From an archaeon (GTDB taxonomy: Archaea > Asgardarchaeota > Hermodarchaeia > Hermodarchaeales > Hermodarchaeaceae), in the NCBI GenBank assembly GCA_016550395.1, contig JABXGY010000024.1:1-12696 (forward strand): a DNA stretch of 12,696 bases, written 5' to 3'. Position numbers and translations under genes: made by a program. The notes below the pieces were generated by a model, which was given only the letters and a program-made list of their open reading frames with translations, made no database searches and was not told where the DNA came from. Positions 6,549 through 12,696 of the stretch are shown one piece after another (the stretch's first letter is position 1; the number at the start of each line of letters is the position of its first letter).

Positions 6549-7880
6549 ATGACAACGAATGAATGGGAGCAAAGGGTCATTGCTCGTATTGATGAATTGA
6601 AAGATGAAATTGTGCAATTATGTCAGGACTTGATTCGTATTCCCAGCTGGGATCGGGAAATGCGTGGTGAAGCCGAGGTTGCACATCATGTAGGAAGAAC
6701 TCTTGAAAAACATGGTATACATTCCGAGTACTTTGCTTCTCATCCAAGTATTGATAATCTCGTGGCGACTTGGGATACGAAGAAGGGGACTCGACGTCTT
6801 CTATTTAATGGGCATGCTGATGTTGTTCCGCCAGGGGAGGATTGGACAGTAGATCCCTTTAAAGCAGAAATTCGTGACGGGCGAATTTATGGAAGAGGAG
6901 CCATGGATATGAAAGGAGGCATTACTACTATGGCCATGGCTTTGTGTGCACTCCGAGATTTGGATGTGCCCTTAAAAGGAACCTTAATTCTGAATGTTGT
7001 TGGGGATGAAGAACGGCAGGGTCAATTAGGTACTACCTGGTGTATCCAGAATATTTGGAAGAAAATACGCGCTGATGCCGCTATTGTTGCGGAACCAACT
7101 GGTTTAGGCTTACTCGGTTACACAGTTTGTATAGGAGAAAAGGGTCCGGTATGGGTAAGGATTCAAACGAAGGGTGAAAAAGCCCATGGCAGTGTCCCCG
7201 CGATTGGAAAAAATGCCATTGTATCCATGCTACAACTCCTTCAGCATCTTCGCGAGAAAACACTCCCTTCTGTTCCATCACCACTGAGTAGAGACGGATT
7301 GATCGCACAAATTGCTAATGCCTTAGGAGTCGAAGAGCCATTAATTGAAAACCTAACTAAGAGTAGTGATAAATCCAATCCTCTCACAGCAGGCCTTGAA
7401 GCGATGACAAAGACTACGATGAATATTGGCAAAATTAAAGGCGGAGTGGCAGCCAATGTAGTTCCAGACCGATGTGAAGCAGAACTAGATTTTCGAATTT
7501 TACCTGGGCAAAAACCTCAGGAAATTTTAGATTGGATTCTTGGCCAAGTCAAGCATGTAGGAATTAGTGACCAGTGTAATGCTGAATTAATTGAATGTTT
7601 TGAAGGATCTTCGATTCCTAACTATGAACAAGAACCTATTGTAACATCGGTTTATAAAGCATCAAAGGAATTCATGGGGCCTACAATTTATTTCATGGTC
7701 CCCTATGCTACAGATGGTCGGCTGCTTCGTCAGAAGGGCTTGAAGTCCACTGTTGTGTATGGACCAGGGAATATGACTCAAGCTCATACTGCCGATGAGA
7801 ACGTCAAAATTGAAGCCTTGATAAAGGTTACAAAAGTTCAGGCTATTGCCGCTCTTAGGTATCTTGGAGTTGAGGAGTAA
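6549..7880 (+). CDS. M20 family metallopeptidase/deacylase (ArgE/DapE/ACY1 type)
   Basis: A 443-aa cytoplasmic zinc hydrolase that removes acyl groups from amino acids or cuts short peptides. The metal and catalytic residues are all present: His89 and Asp91 (NGHADVVP), bridging Asp120 (GRGAMDMKGG), general-base Glu154 with Glu155 (GDEERQG), Glu182 (AEPTG) and the C-terminal His413 (QAHTADENV). The dimerisation/lid domain lies between about 190 and 310, with KAHGS at 211-215. The start at 6549 is chosen because GGTGA lies just before it and homology starts here; an open frame continues 51 codons upstream but overlaps the divergent gene. Whether the substrate is succinyl-diaminopimelate, acetyl-ornithine or another acyl amino acid cannot be told from the sequence. 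Confidence 0.92.
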   Translation: MTTNEWEQRVIARIDELKDEIVQLCQDLIRIPSWDREMRGEAEVAHHVGRTLEKHGIHSEYFASHPSIDNLVATWDTKKGTRRLLFNGHADVVPPGEDWTVDPFKAEIRDGRIYGRGAMDMKGGITTMAMALCALRDLDVPLKGTLILNVVGDEERQGQLGTTWCIQNIWKKIRADAAIVAEPTGLGLLGYTVCIGEKGPVWVRIQTKGEKAHGSVPAIGKNAIVSMLQLLQHLREKTLPSVPSPLSRDGLIAQIANALGVEEPLIENLTKSSDKSNPLTAGLEAMTKTTMNIGKIKGGVAANVVPDRCEAELDFRILPGQKPQEILDWILGQVKHVGISDQCNAELIECFEGSSIPNYEQEPIVTSVYKASKEFMGPTIYFMVPYATDGRLLRQKGLKSTVVYGPGNMTQAHTADENVKIEALIKVTKVQAIAALRYLGVEE

Positions 7881-7925
7881 TCTTCCGCATTGGCTATTCG
7901 GAGTTTCAGGCAGGACGGAAGATTA
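7878..7925. terminator. Inverted repeat joining two convergent gene ends
   Basis: A perfect 10-bp inverted repeat (7878-7887 with 7916-7925, loop 28 nt) covers the stop codon of the M20 gene and flanks that of the DUF35 gene. Its position suggests a shared, two-way transcript end or stabilising hairpin. No long T tract follows, so termination is inferred. Confidence 0.4.
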
Positions 7926-8322
7926 AACGTTTCATTGTTTCGTCTGAAGTAGGGCTTCGGATTTCTTCAAAATCGGCAGTAACAGCTGCGCCAACGTGAA
8001 TCTCTTCGGGCTTTAAGGGATCTATATCAAGTAGTCGGGCACAGATTGAGGGCCCCTCATCGAGTTTGACAATTGCGACGATATAGGGCACATCATCTGC
8101 ATAGGAGGTTCCAGCGATGTGAATCACGGTAAAAGAACGCAATGTGCCTTTTCCACTAAGGTTCTTCCAGCTCGTTGTTTTACTATTACAATTCGGACAA
8201 AATAGCCTTGGTGGTAGAATCAGTTCGTTACAGCTTGTGCATTGTGCTGCACACAATTTTTCATCATTGATGAGTTTGAAGTAGTTTTTGATTGTAGTTT
8301 CGTCTTCCATCACTTTCACCAT
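7906..8322 (-). CDS. DUF35 zinc-ribbon/OB-fold protein, partner of thiolase
   Basis: A 138-aa protein with a rubredoxin-like zinc ribbon (Cys28, Cys31, Cys42, Cys45) followed by an OB-fold domain beginning at WKNLSGKGTLRSFTV (about 52-66). In archaea DUF35 proteins bridge thiolase and HMG-CoA synthase and help pass acetoacetyl-CoA between them; others serve acyl-CoA thiolases in different pathways. It overlaps the end of the thiolase gene by 7 nt, so the two are translationally linked. The ATG at 8322 sits inside that overlap; ATG 8310, with GGTGA 5 nt upstream, is an equally good start. Confidence 0.9.
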   Translation of the reverse strand: MVKVMEDETTIKNYFKLINDEKLCAAQCTSCNELILPPRLFCPNCNSKTTSWKNLSGKGTLRSFTVIHIAGTSYADDVPYIVAIVKLDEGPSICARLLDIDPLKPEEIHVGAAVTADFEEIRSPTSDETMKRLIFRPA

Positions 8323-9485
8323 CGTTCACAGATATGAATCGCACACGTTGCTCCAGTTCCACCCACATTATGTGCGAGTCCGTAGTTGGGAGAACTAACT
8401 TGCCGTTTCCCAGCTTCGTTACGGAGTTGATGATAAAGTTCAATGATTTGAGCAACGCCGGTAGCTCCGACGGGATGACCCTTCGCTTTGAGCCCGCCAC
8501 TAGGGTTAATTGTAATTTGGCCATCGATTTCAGTGAGTCCCTCTTCAACTGCCTGACCCCCTTTTCCAGGTTTGAAAAAGCCCAAATCTTCTGTGGCGAT
8601 GATTTCTGCAATGGTGAAACAGTCATGAACTTCGGCAAAAGGGATATCGACTGGAGCGAGTTTTGCTTGTTGGTAGGCACGTTTAGCTGCGGTTCGAGCA
8701 GCGTATAAACTGGTGAGATCAGTGCGGTCACAGAGGTTCATCGTGTCATTAGCTTGGGCTGAAGCGATGATTTTGACCGGTGTATCATTAAATTTACGGG
8801 CTTTTTTGGTCTTTGTCACAATTACAGCCGCAGCCCCATCGGAGATTGGGGAACAATCAAACAAACCTAACGGCCAGGCCACCATCCGGGATGTAAGCGC
8901 TTTTTCTAACGTGATTGCCTTTTGATAGTGGGCAAGGGGATTATGGACAGCATTAGCATGGTTTTTGACAGCAACCTTTGCCAGTTGTTCCTTTGTTGTG
9001 CCATATTTGGCCATGTGTGCAACTGCAAGAACCGCGAATATCCCGGGGAACGTGATGCCTGGATTGGCTTCGAAAATTTGGTCGGCAGCCATAGCAAGAG
9101 TTTCAATAACACCAGGTGTAGGCAGATCGGTCATCTTTTCGACGCCTGCCGCCATGACTACTTCATGTTGTCCTGATTCGATAGCAAGTATTGCGGCTCG
9201 GAGTGCGGTAGCTGAAGAGGCACAGGCTGCCTCACATTTTGTGGCAGGAATTCCTTTCATTCCTGCAAAATCCGCCATCAATGGTGCAATGTGTGTTTGC
9301 CGGTTGAATTGGTCAGCAGAAAGGTTTCCAATGAAGGCCGCTTCTATATCTTTCGGTGTGAGTCCAGCCTCTTCTATAGCTTCATGAGCTGCCAGGGCAA
9401 ACAGTTCACGTAAATCATAATCATCATGACGTCCAAACTTAGTTTGCCCAGCACCAACGATACTAACGTTAATCAAAGGAGGCAC
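8316..9485 (-). CDS. Archaeal-type acetyl-CoA C-acetyltransferase (thiolase)
   Basis: A 389-aa thiolase-superfamily enzyme that joins or splits acyl-CoA units, most simply two acetyl-CoA to acetoacetyl-CoA. The nucleophilic Cys88 is in CEAACASSATAL, His288 in the HDCF motif, and His337 in GLKAKGHPVGATG. At the C-terminal motif the sequence is HNVGGTG, not the CxG of bacterial thiolases, as is usual in the archaeal/SCP2-like group. With the overlapping DUF35 gene it forms the standard thiolase-DUF35 pair of the archaeal mevalonate pathway, but no HMG-CoA synthase is next to it. The start is GTG at 9485; a TTG three codons on (9476), with AGGTG 6 nt upstream, is a real alternative. Confidence 0.92.
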   Translation of the reverse strand: MPPLINVSIVGAGQTKFGRHDDYDLRELFALAAHEAIEEAGLTPKDIEAAFIGNLSADQFNRQTHIAPLMADFAGMKGIPATKCEAACASSATALRAAILAIESGQHEVVMAAGVEKMTDLPTPGVIETLAMAADQIFEANPGITFPGIFAVLAVAHMAKYGTTKEQLAKVAVKNHANAVHNPLAHYQKAITLEKALTSRMVAWPLGLFDCSPISDGAAAVIVTKTKKARKFNDTPVKIIASAQANDTMNLCDRTDLTSLYAARTAAKRAYQQAKLAPVDIPFAEVHDCFTIAEIIATEDLGFFKPGKGGQAVEEGLTEIDGQITINPSGGLKAKGHPVGATGVAQIIELYHQLRNEAGKRQVSSPNYGLAHNVGGTGATCAIHICERW

Positions 9486-9511
9486 CTGAAATTTGTGAGA
9501 TACTCAGCCAA

Positions 9512-9546
9512 TGATAAACCCATGAAGTAAAAAACAATTGCTTCAT
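9512..9546. promoter_or_regulatory. Candidate thiolase TATA box and adjacent palindrome
   Basis: On the minus strand, GGTTTATCAT (9520-9511) could be the TATA box of the thiolase gene, placing transcription start almost at the start codon (leaderless). Beside it is a hairpin, 9522-9530 with 9538-9546 (one T-G wobble, 7-nt loop), in the 178-bp divergent region. It could be an operator. Both calls rest on pattern alone. Confidence 0.3.
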
Positions 9547-9663
9547 CCAAATCTACTAGAACCAACAACTAACTGAATATCGTTACATGGTCATGATTCC
9601 AAATAACAGAACAAGTTTAAAGGAAGAAGAACCTGTTGAGGGCTTTATCAGGAATGAAGTAAG

Positions 9664-10953
9664 ATGTCAAATAGTCAGAAACAGTCTAGATCATTACGAA
9701 GTTGGCTGATTCTTATCATGGCAATAGTTGGCATCATTGTCATGATTATAGGGATATTTATTCATACATTAGTTATTTTCATGGGAGTCATAATTATTAG
9801 CTTAGGTTTTTTCCTGTGGTTACAAGGGATAATTGGTCAAGCAAAGCGAAAGAGAATTGGACGATTAAGATTGGATTTGCTAACGGAGAATATCAATCCA
9901 TATGATGCATTGGAAGAAATGGTGGATTATGAAGAGGCTGATGTGGGTCGACAAGAACTGAATAAGGAGCAAATTCGTGAGGCAGCAACGGTAATGCAGA
10001 GTAACCGAGTAAAAGACCAGAGAACCGCAACCTTACGACTTCTTATGGCTGGTGCTCAAAGTGTCCCATATATTAGGGCTAGTCTTCGTAGCGGAGATCC
10101 CGAGGTTATTGAAAGGAGCCTGATAACACTTCGATTTTTTGGGAAAGAGGCTTCATCAGCTGTAGAACCAGTAATAGAGCTTCTGAAAAGCGATCGAGCT
10201 GAAATAAGAGGCCAGTCTGCCCTTCTTCTTGGAAAAATTGGTTCCACCGCAAAAACAGCCGTTCCATCACTGATTTCACTTCTCCAAGATTCCGATCCAT
10301 CAGTAGCTCGTGATGCTGCATTAGCTTTAGGCATGATTGGCTTCAAATCGAAAGAAGCCATTAATGAATTAAAATCTGGGCAAGAACGAGAAGATCTGCA
10401 GCTCCAGCTTTTTTCCAAGATTGGTTTGGCAAAATTAGGGGAGTATTCGGAGGAAATTATTGATGATTTAATTATATGCGTTGGTGACCGAGATCCTATG
10501 AATGGGATTTTTGCCATACAGACATTAGGGGAAATAGGTAAGCCCGCAAAGAAGGCCGAACCGGTTATTCTTCGACTAGCATCTCATCGCCATCCAGCAT
10601 TGCGTTTAATAGTAGCCCAAGCGTTATACAGATTAGATTCACCACCTAGTCCAATTGTAGCTGCATTGGTTCGAAATTTGCCTCTACGAAAAGCTGAGCC
10701 ATTTATTCGACGAGATAGTTTCAATCTTTTACAGAAGATCATTAAGAATGTCCCAGAAGTTATTCCGACTCTGATAAAACAACTCTCAAATCGTGATCCA
10801 GTGACTAGAATAATGGCAGCCCGACTTTTAGGCGAATTGGGAGAGGAGGCAAAAGAAGCCGCACCCGCTCTTGTGAAAATGATGGAAGATTCTCTAATGA
10901 CCTGCCAATACCATGCTCGTCAAGCTTTAGAAAAGATATCACCAAGCAAGTAA
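9664..10953 (+). CDS. Membrane-anchored HEAT-repeat protein
   Basis: A 429-aa protein. Two adjacent hydrophobic helices (about 13-33 and 35-57) form a membrane hairpin, followed by a basic stretch (KRKRIGRLRL) that should stay in the cytoplasm. From about residue 105 to the end, repeats of 35-40 residues of the PBS-lyase HEAT type follow, for example SVPYIRASLRSGDPEVIERSLI..., AVEPVIELLKSDRAEIRGQSA, AVPSLISLLQDSDPSVARDAA and AAPALVKMMEDSL near the C-terminus. Such arrays bind other proteins; no catalytic residues are seen. It is a single gene, divergent from the thiolase and convergent with the RuBisCO-like gene. The ribosome-binding site is weak. The partner is unknown. Confidence 0.85.
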   Translation: MSNSQKQSRSLRSWLILIMAIVGIIVMIIGIFIHTLVIFMGVIIISLGFFLWLQGIIGQAKRKRIGRLRLDLLTENINPYDALEEMVDYEEADVGRQELNKEQIREAATVMQSNRVKDQRTATLRLLMAGAQSVPYIRASLRSGDPEVIERSLITLRFFGKEASSAVEPVIELLKSDRAEIRGQSALLLGKIGSTAKTAVPSLISLLQDSDPSVARDAALALGMIGFKSKEAINELKSGQEREDLQLQLFSKIGLAKLGEYSEEIIDDLIICVGDRDPMNGIFAIQTLGEIGKPAKKAEPVILRLASHRHPALRLIVAQALYRLDSPPSPIVAALVRNLPLRKAEPFIRRDSFNLLQKIIKNVPEVIPTLIKQLSNRDPVTRIMAARLLGELGEEAKEAAPALVKMMEDSLMTCQYHARQALEKISPSK

Positions 10954-10998
10954 TCAATCGATTACAAATTGGATATGTTACTATAAAAGAAAATTTGA

Positions 10999-11031
10999 CA
11001 AGCAGCTAGCAGTTAATCTGCAAACTGCTTG
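10999..11031. terminator. Hairpin between convergent HEAT and RuBisCO-like genes
   Basis: Arms CAAGCAG (10999-11005) and CTGCTTG (11025-11031) enclose an inner stem GCAG/CTGC (11009-11012 with 11018-11021, loop TTAAT). It sits in the 118-bp convergent gap, so a two-way terminator or mRNA 3' end is plausible. No long T run follows on either strand. Confidence 0.4.
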
Positions 11032-11071
11032 CCTTGTTGAATATTTGAATTGAGCTTGTGGAATTGTTGGT

Positions 11072-12391
11072 TTAACAACCATCCCATCCGAATTCGGGCT
11101 GGATTTCAGTAGTGAAACCTTCAACACGCGGATTCAGATAAGTACCCCATTTGTCAACAGCGAGTTGAAGTTCTTTCATTCCCTTTGGAATATCGTCGAA
11201 GTTCCCATTCTGCATATAAAGATCAACTGCTTGACGCATGGCTTTGGCTCCATCAATAGAACCATTGGGATGGGCGTGCACCCCACCACCAGCACCAAGA
11301 ATAATATCAGTTCCAAGCTCATGCAGGTTCACTGGAATCATTCCTGGGTAAACGCCACCTCCAACAATTGGCCAGTTAGTCTTGATATGATAGAATGGCG
11401 CACGAGAGTTTAGAGCAGAAGTTACTTCATCAAAGTAGGGCATAAAGAGTTTGCCATGGCTTGTGGGGAGAATGTACATATCGCCTCCACATAAGCGCAC
11501 AAATTTTGCGATTGTAGGATAGTTAAACCCGTGGAAGCCGCGGTACCACATACCTGCACCAGCGGGATGAGCTAGAATAGGAACCTTCACTGATGGATCC
11601 TCTGCAACATCACGAAGTATGGTAAAGCCTGTAGCAAGAAAGTTAATGTGAAGAGCGTTAGCGCCCATTTCAACCATTTTTTCTGCGTTTTCTAGGGTTC
11701 GATGCCCATCATCCGAAATATTGATGGTATAGAGTGTCTTTTCACCCGTTTCTGATTCAGCTTTGTCTATTGCTTCCATGACTGCAGTAATTCGATCTTC
11801 AAGAAGGCAGTTACAGGGTGATTCCATGAGCTCATCGTCCTTGATGATATCAATTCCCCCAGCTGCGCTTTCATAACATTGTTCGGCAAAGACTTTAGTT
11901 TCAAGACCAACACACGGTTTAATCATGGTTAGGGTCAAAGGACGTTCCTTAGCCTTCAAAAGCTCACGGACTCCTTCTACACCGAATTTTGGTCCTTTGA
12001 AGGGTGCTGTGAATGATTTAGGAAATTGAACATCAAGGATTCGAACGGCCGTGTTCTTTACATAGAAGATGTTTCCAGCGATAGCCGCCATAAGTTGGGC
12101 GACTGAGGGAAGAAAGTTAGCCATCGGAAAACCGATCTGGGCAATGATATTAGTATAACCTGGTCCTGGTGTTCGATAGAATCCAAGCGTCTTCCCTAGA
12201 AATTGCCGACGGACCTCGTCGGTCTCGCGGGGTACACGAATCCAGGTACCGGTTGTCTGTTCTATAGACAGACCTTCAACAATGTGAAGTAAATCAGGCT
12301 CTTGTGTTCGAATATGAAAGGTCGTGATCACATAATCCTCTGGATCAATACCTTCTCGAATTGCTAATCCTTCAGGTTCATATTTGGGCAT
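11072..12391 (-). CDS. RuBisCO-like protein (form IV-type large subunit homologue)
   Basis: A 439-aa protein that aligns with the RuBisCO large subunit over its whole length. Retained residues (spinach numbers in brackets) are Glu44 (60), Thr49 (65), Trp50 (66), Asn107 (123), Lys158 (175), the KDDE motif Lys184-Glu187 (carbamate Lys201, Asp203, Glu204), His275 (294) and Lys314 (334). Changed residues are Cys160 for Lys177, Met156 for Thr173, Pro276 for Arg295, and Gly for Ser379 in VGGGVYPG; His327 is also missing. Loss of Arg295 and Ser379 removes key contacts to the ribulose-bisphosphate phosphates and carbon skeleton. This is therefore probably not a CO2-fixing RuBisCO but a RuBisCO-like enolase, isomerase or decarboxylase. 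Known relatives act in methionine salvage and apionate breakdown; which fits here is unknown. The ATG at 12391 has only a weak ribosome-binding site; a TATA-like TTTATGAG (12440-12433) lies upstream. Single-gene unit. Confidence 0.85.
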   Translation of the reverse strand: MPKYEPEGLAIREGIDPEDYVITTFHIRTQEPDLLHIVEGLSIEQTTGTWIRVPRETDEVRRQFLGKTLGFYRTPGPGYTNIIAQIGFPMANFLPSVAQLMAAIAGNIFYVKNTAVRILDVQFPKSFTAPFKGPKFGVEGVRELLKAKERPLTLTMIKPCVGLETKVFAEQCYESAAGGIDIIKDDELMESPCNCLLEDRITAVMEAIDKAESETGEKTLYTINISDDGHRTLENAEKMVEMGANALHINFLATGFTILRDVAEDPSVKVPILAHPAGAGMWYRGFHGFNYPTIAKFVRLCGGDMYILPTSHGKLFMPYFDEVTSALNSRAPFYHIKTNWPIVGGGVYPGMIPVNLHELGTDIILGAGGGVHAHPNGSIDGAKAMRQAVDLYMQNGNFDDIPKGMKELQLAVDKWGTYLNPRVEGFTTEIQPEFGWDGC

Positions 12392-12500
12392 ATCAGGTTA
12401 ACCCCCGTTGGCTGGTATGAGAAATCTTGAAGCTCATAAAGCTTTTTGAAATTTCAACTAGAAATAATTGAACTAATCACCTTATCAAAAATCATAGATT

Positions 12501-12554
12501 CTTATAAATAGAATAATGGACACAACGCTATAGAAAAGCGGAGGCGTAACGATG
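12501..12554 (+). promoter_or_regulatory. TATA box and ribosome-binding site of the zinc-ribbon gene
   Basis: CTTATAAATA (12501-12510) is a good archaeal TATA box; transcription should start near 12530. GGAGG at 12540-12544 lies 7 nt before ATG 12552. The box is nearly symmetrical, so it could also serve the divergent RuBisCO-like gene with a leader of about 90 nt. Confidence 0.6.
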
Positions 12555-12696
12555 GCTAAATCGTACAAGAAGCAAAAACCAGAATCAGAACATTTACGGG
12601 TTCCAAAACATTCACATTGCGAGTTATGCGGTGCACCAGTCCGTTATGGAATGGAATATTGTAATGCAGAGCACAAAAAATTGTTTGAAAAGAAAG
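12552..12696 (+). CDS. Zinc-ribbon protein, DUF2116-like, cut by window edge
   Basis: I translated this from the sequence; 48 codons are visible before the window ends. A Lys-rich start is followed by LRVPKHSHCELCGAPV and then MEYCNAEH. Cys23, Cys26 and Cys37 form a zinc-binding knuckle, with His41 where the fourth Cys is usual. The pattern VPxHxHCxxCG...YC matches small archaeal proteins of the DUF2116 type, which often continue into a membrane helix; that part is not visible here. Promoter and ribosome-binding site are strong, so it may be well expressed. Function of the family is unknown. Confidence 0.8.
   Translation, partial: MAKSYKKQKPESEHLRVPKHSHCELCGAPVRYGMEYCNAEHKKLFEKK

Noticed and set aside
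8334..9387. Several plus-strand open frames of 70-140 codons
   Set aside because: All are antisense to the thiolase gene, whose conserved active-site motifs show the true frame.
12030..12050. GATTCGAAC-like string that resembles a tRNA T-loop complement
   Set aside because: It lies inside the RuBisCO-like gene and encodes conserved residues; no acceptor or anticodon stem surrounds it.
1..12696. CRISPR array or phage genes
   Set aside because: No regularly spaced direct repeats and no phage structural or integrase genes were seen.

Overview
The window looks like a chromosomal segment from an uncultivated archaeon. The evidence is a formaldehyde-activating-enzyme (Fae) domain, which uses tetrahydromethanopterin (H4MPT); an archaeal-type thiolase paired with a DUF35 protein; a DUF2116-type zinc-ribbon gene behind a TATA box and a GGAGG ribosome-binding site; a CitG-family protein with the archaeal PKPGNVHR motif; and a RuBisCO-like protein. 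An Asgard or Bathyarchaeia-type lineage is possible, but the sequence does not settle it.

Layout. (1) 1-553, minus: 5' part of a NOL1/NOP2/Sun RNA m5C methyltransferase. (2) 554-2246: a 330-base gap with a strong 86-nt hairpin, then an IS1341-type tnpB (minus) with a probable omega-RNA region at its 3' end and no tnpA. (3) 2247-4705, plus: a two-gene operon, a TIM-barrel protein of unknown function followed by a pyruvate-lyase (DapA-family) domain fused to a complete Fae domain. This fusion is the most striking item in the window. (4) 4722-6425, minus: two tandem small paralogous unknown proteins and a CitG/triphosphoribosyl-dephospho-CoA synthase family protein. (5) 6549-7880, plus: an M20 metallo-deacylase/peptidase. 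(6) 7906-9485, minus: a thiolase and DUF35 pair with overlapping ends, without HMG-CoA synthase beside it. (7) 9664-10953, plus: a membrane-anchored HEAT-repeat protein. (8) 11072-12391, minus: a RuBisCO-like protein that keeps the KDDE metal/carbamate motif but has lost several substrate-binding residues. (9) 12552-end, plus: start of a DUF2116-type zinc-ribbon protein.

How the genes may work together. The aldolase-Fae fusion suggests a reaction in which an aldolase of the pyruvate-Schiff-base family releases formaldehyde (for example from 4-hydroxy-2-oxobutanoate) and the attached Fae domain passes it to H4MPT as methylene-H4MPT. The TIM-barrel partner and perhaps the CitG-like and RuBisCO-like proteins would be accessory to C1 or sugar-acid metabolism, but that link is inference from proximity only. 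Most genes are in short or single-gene units that alternate strands, with small hairpins at the two longer convergent gene ends.
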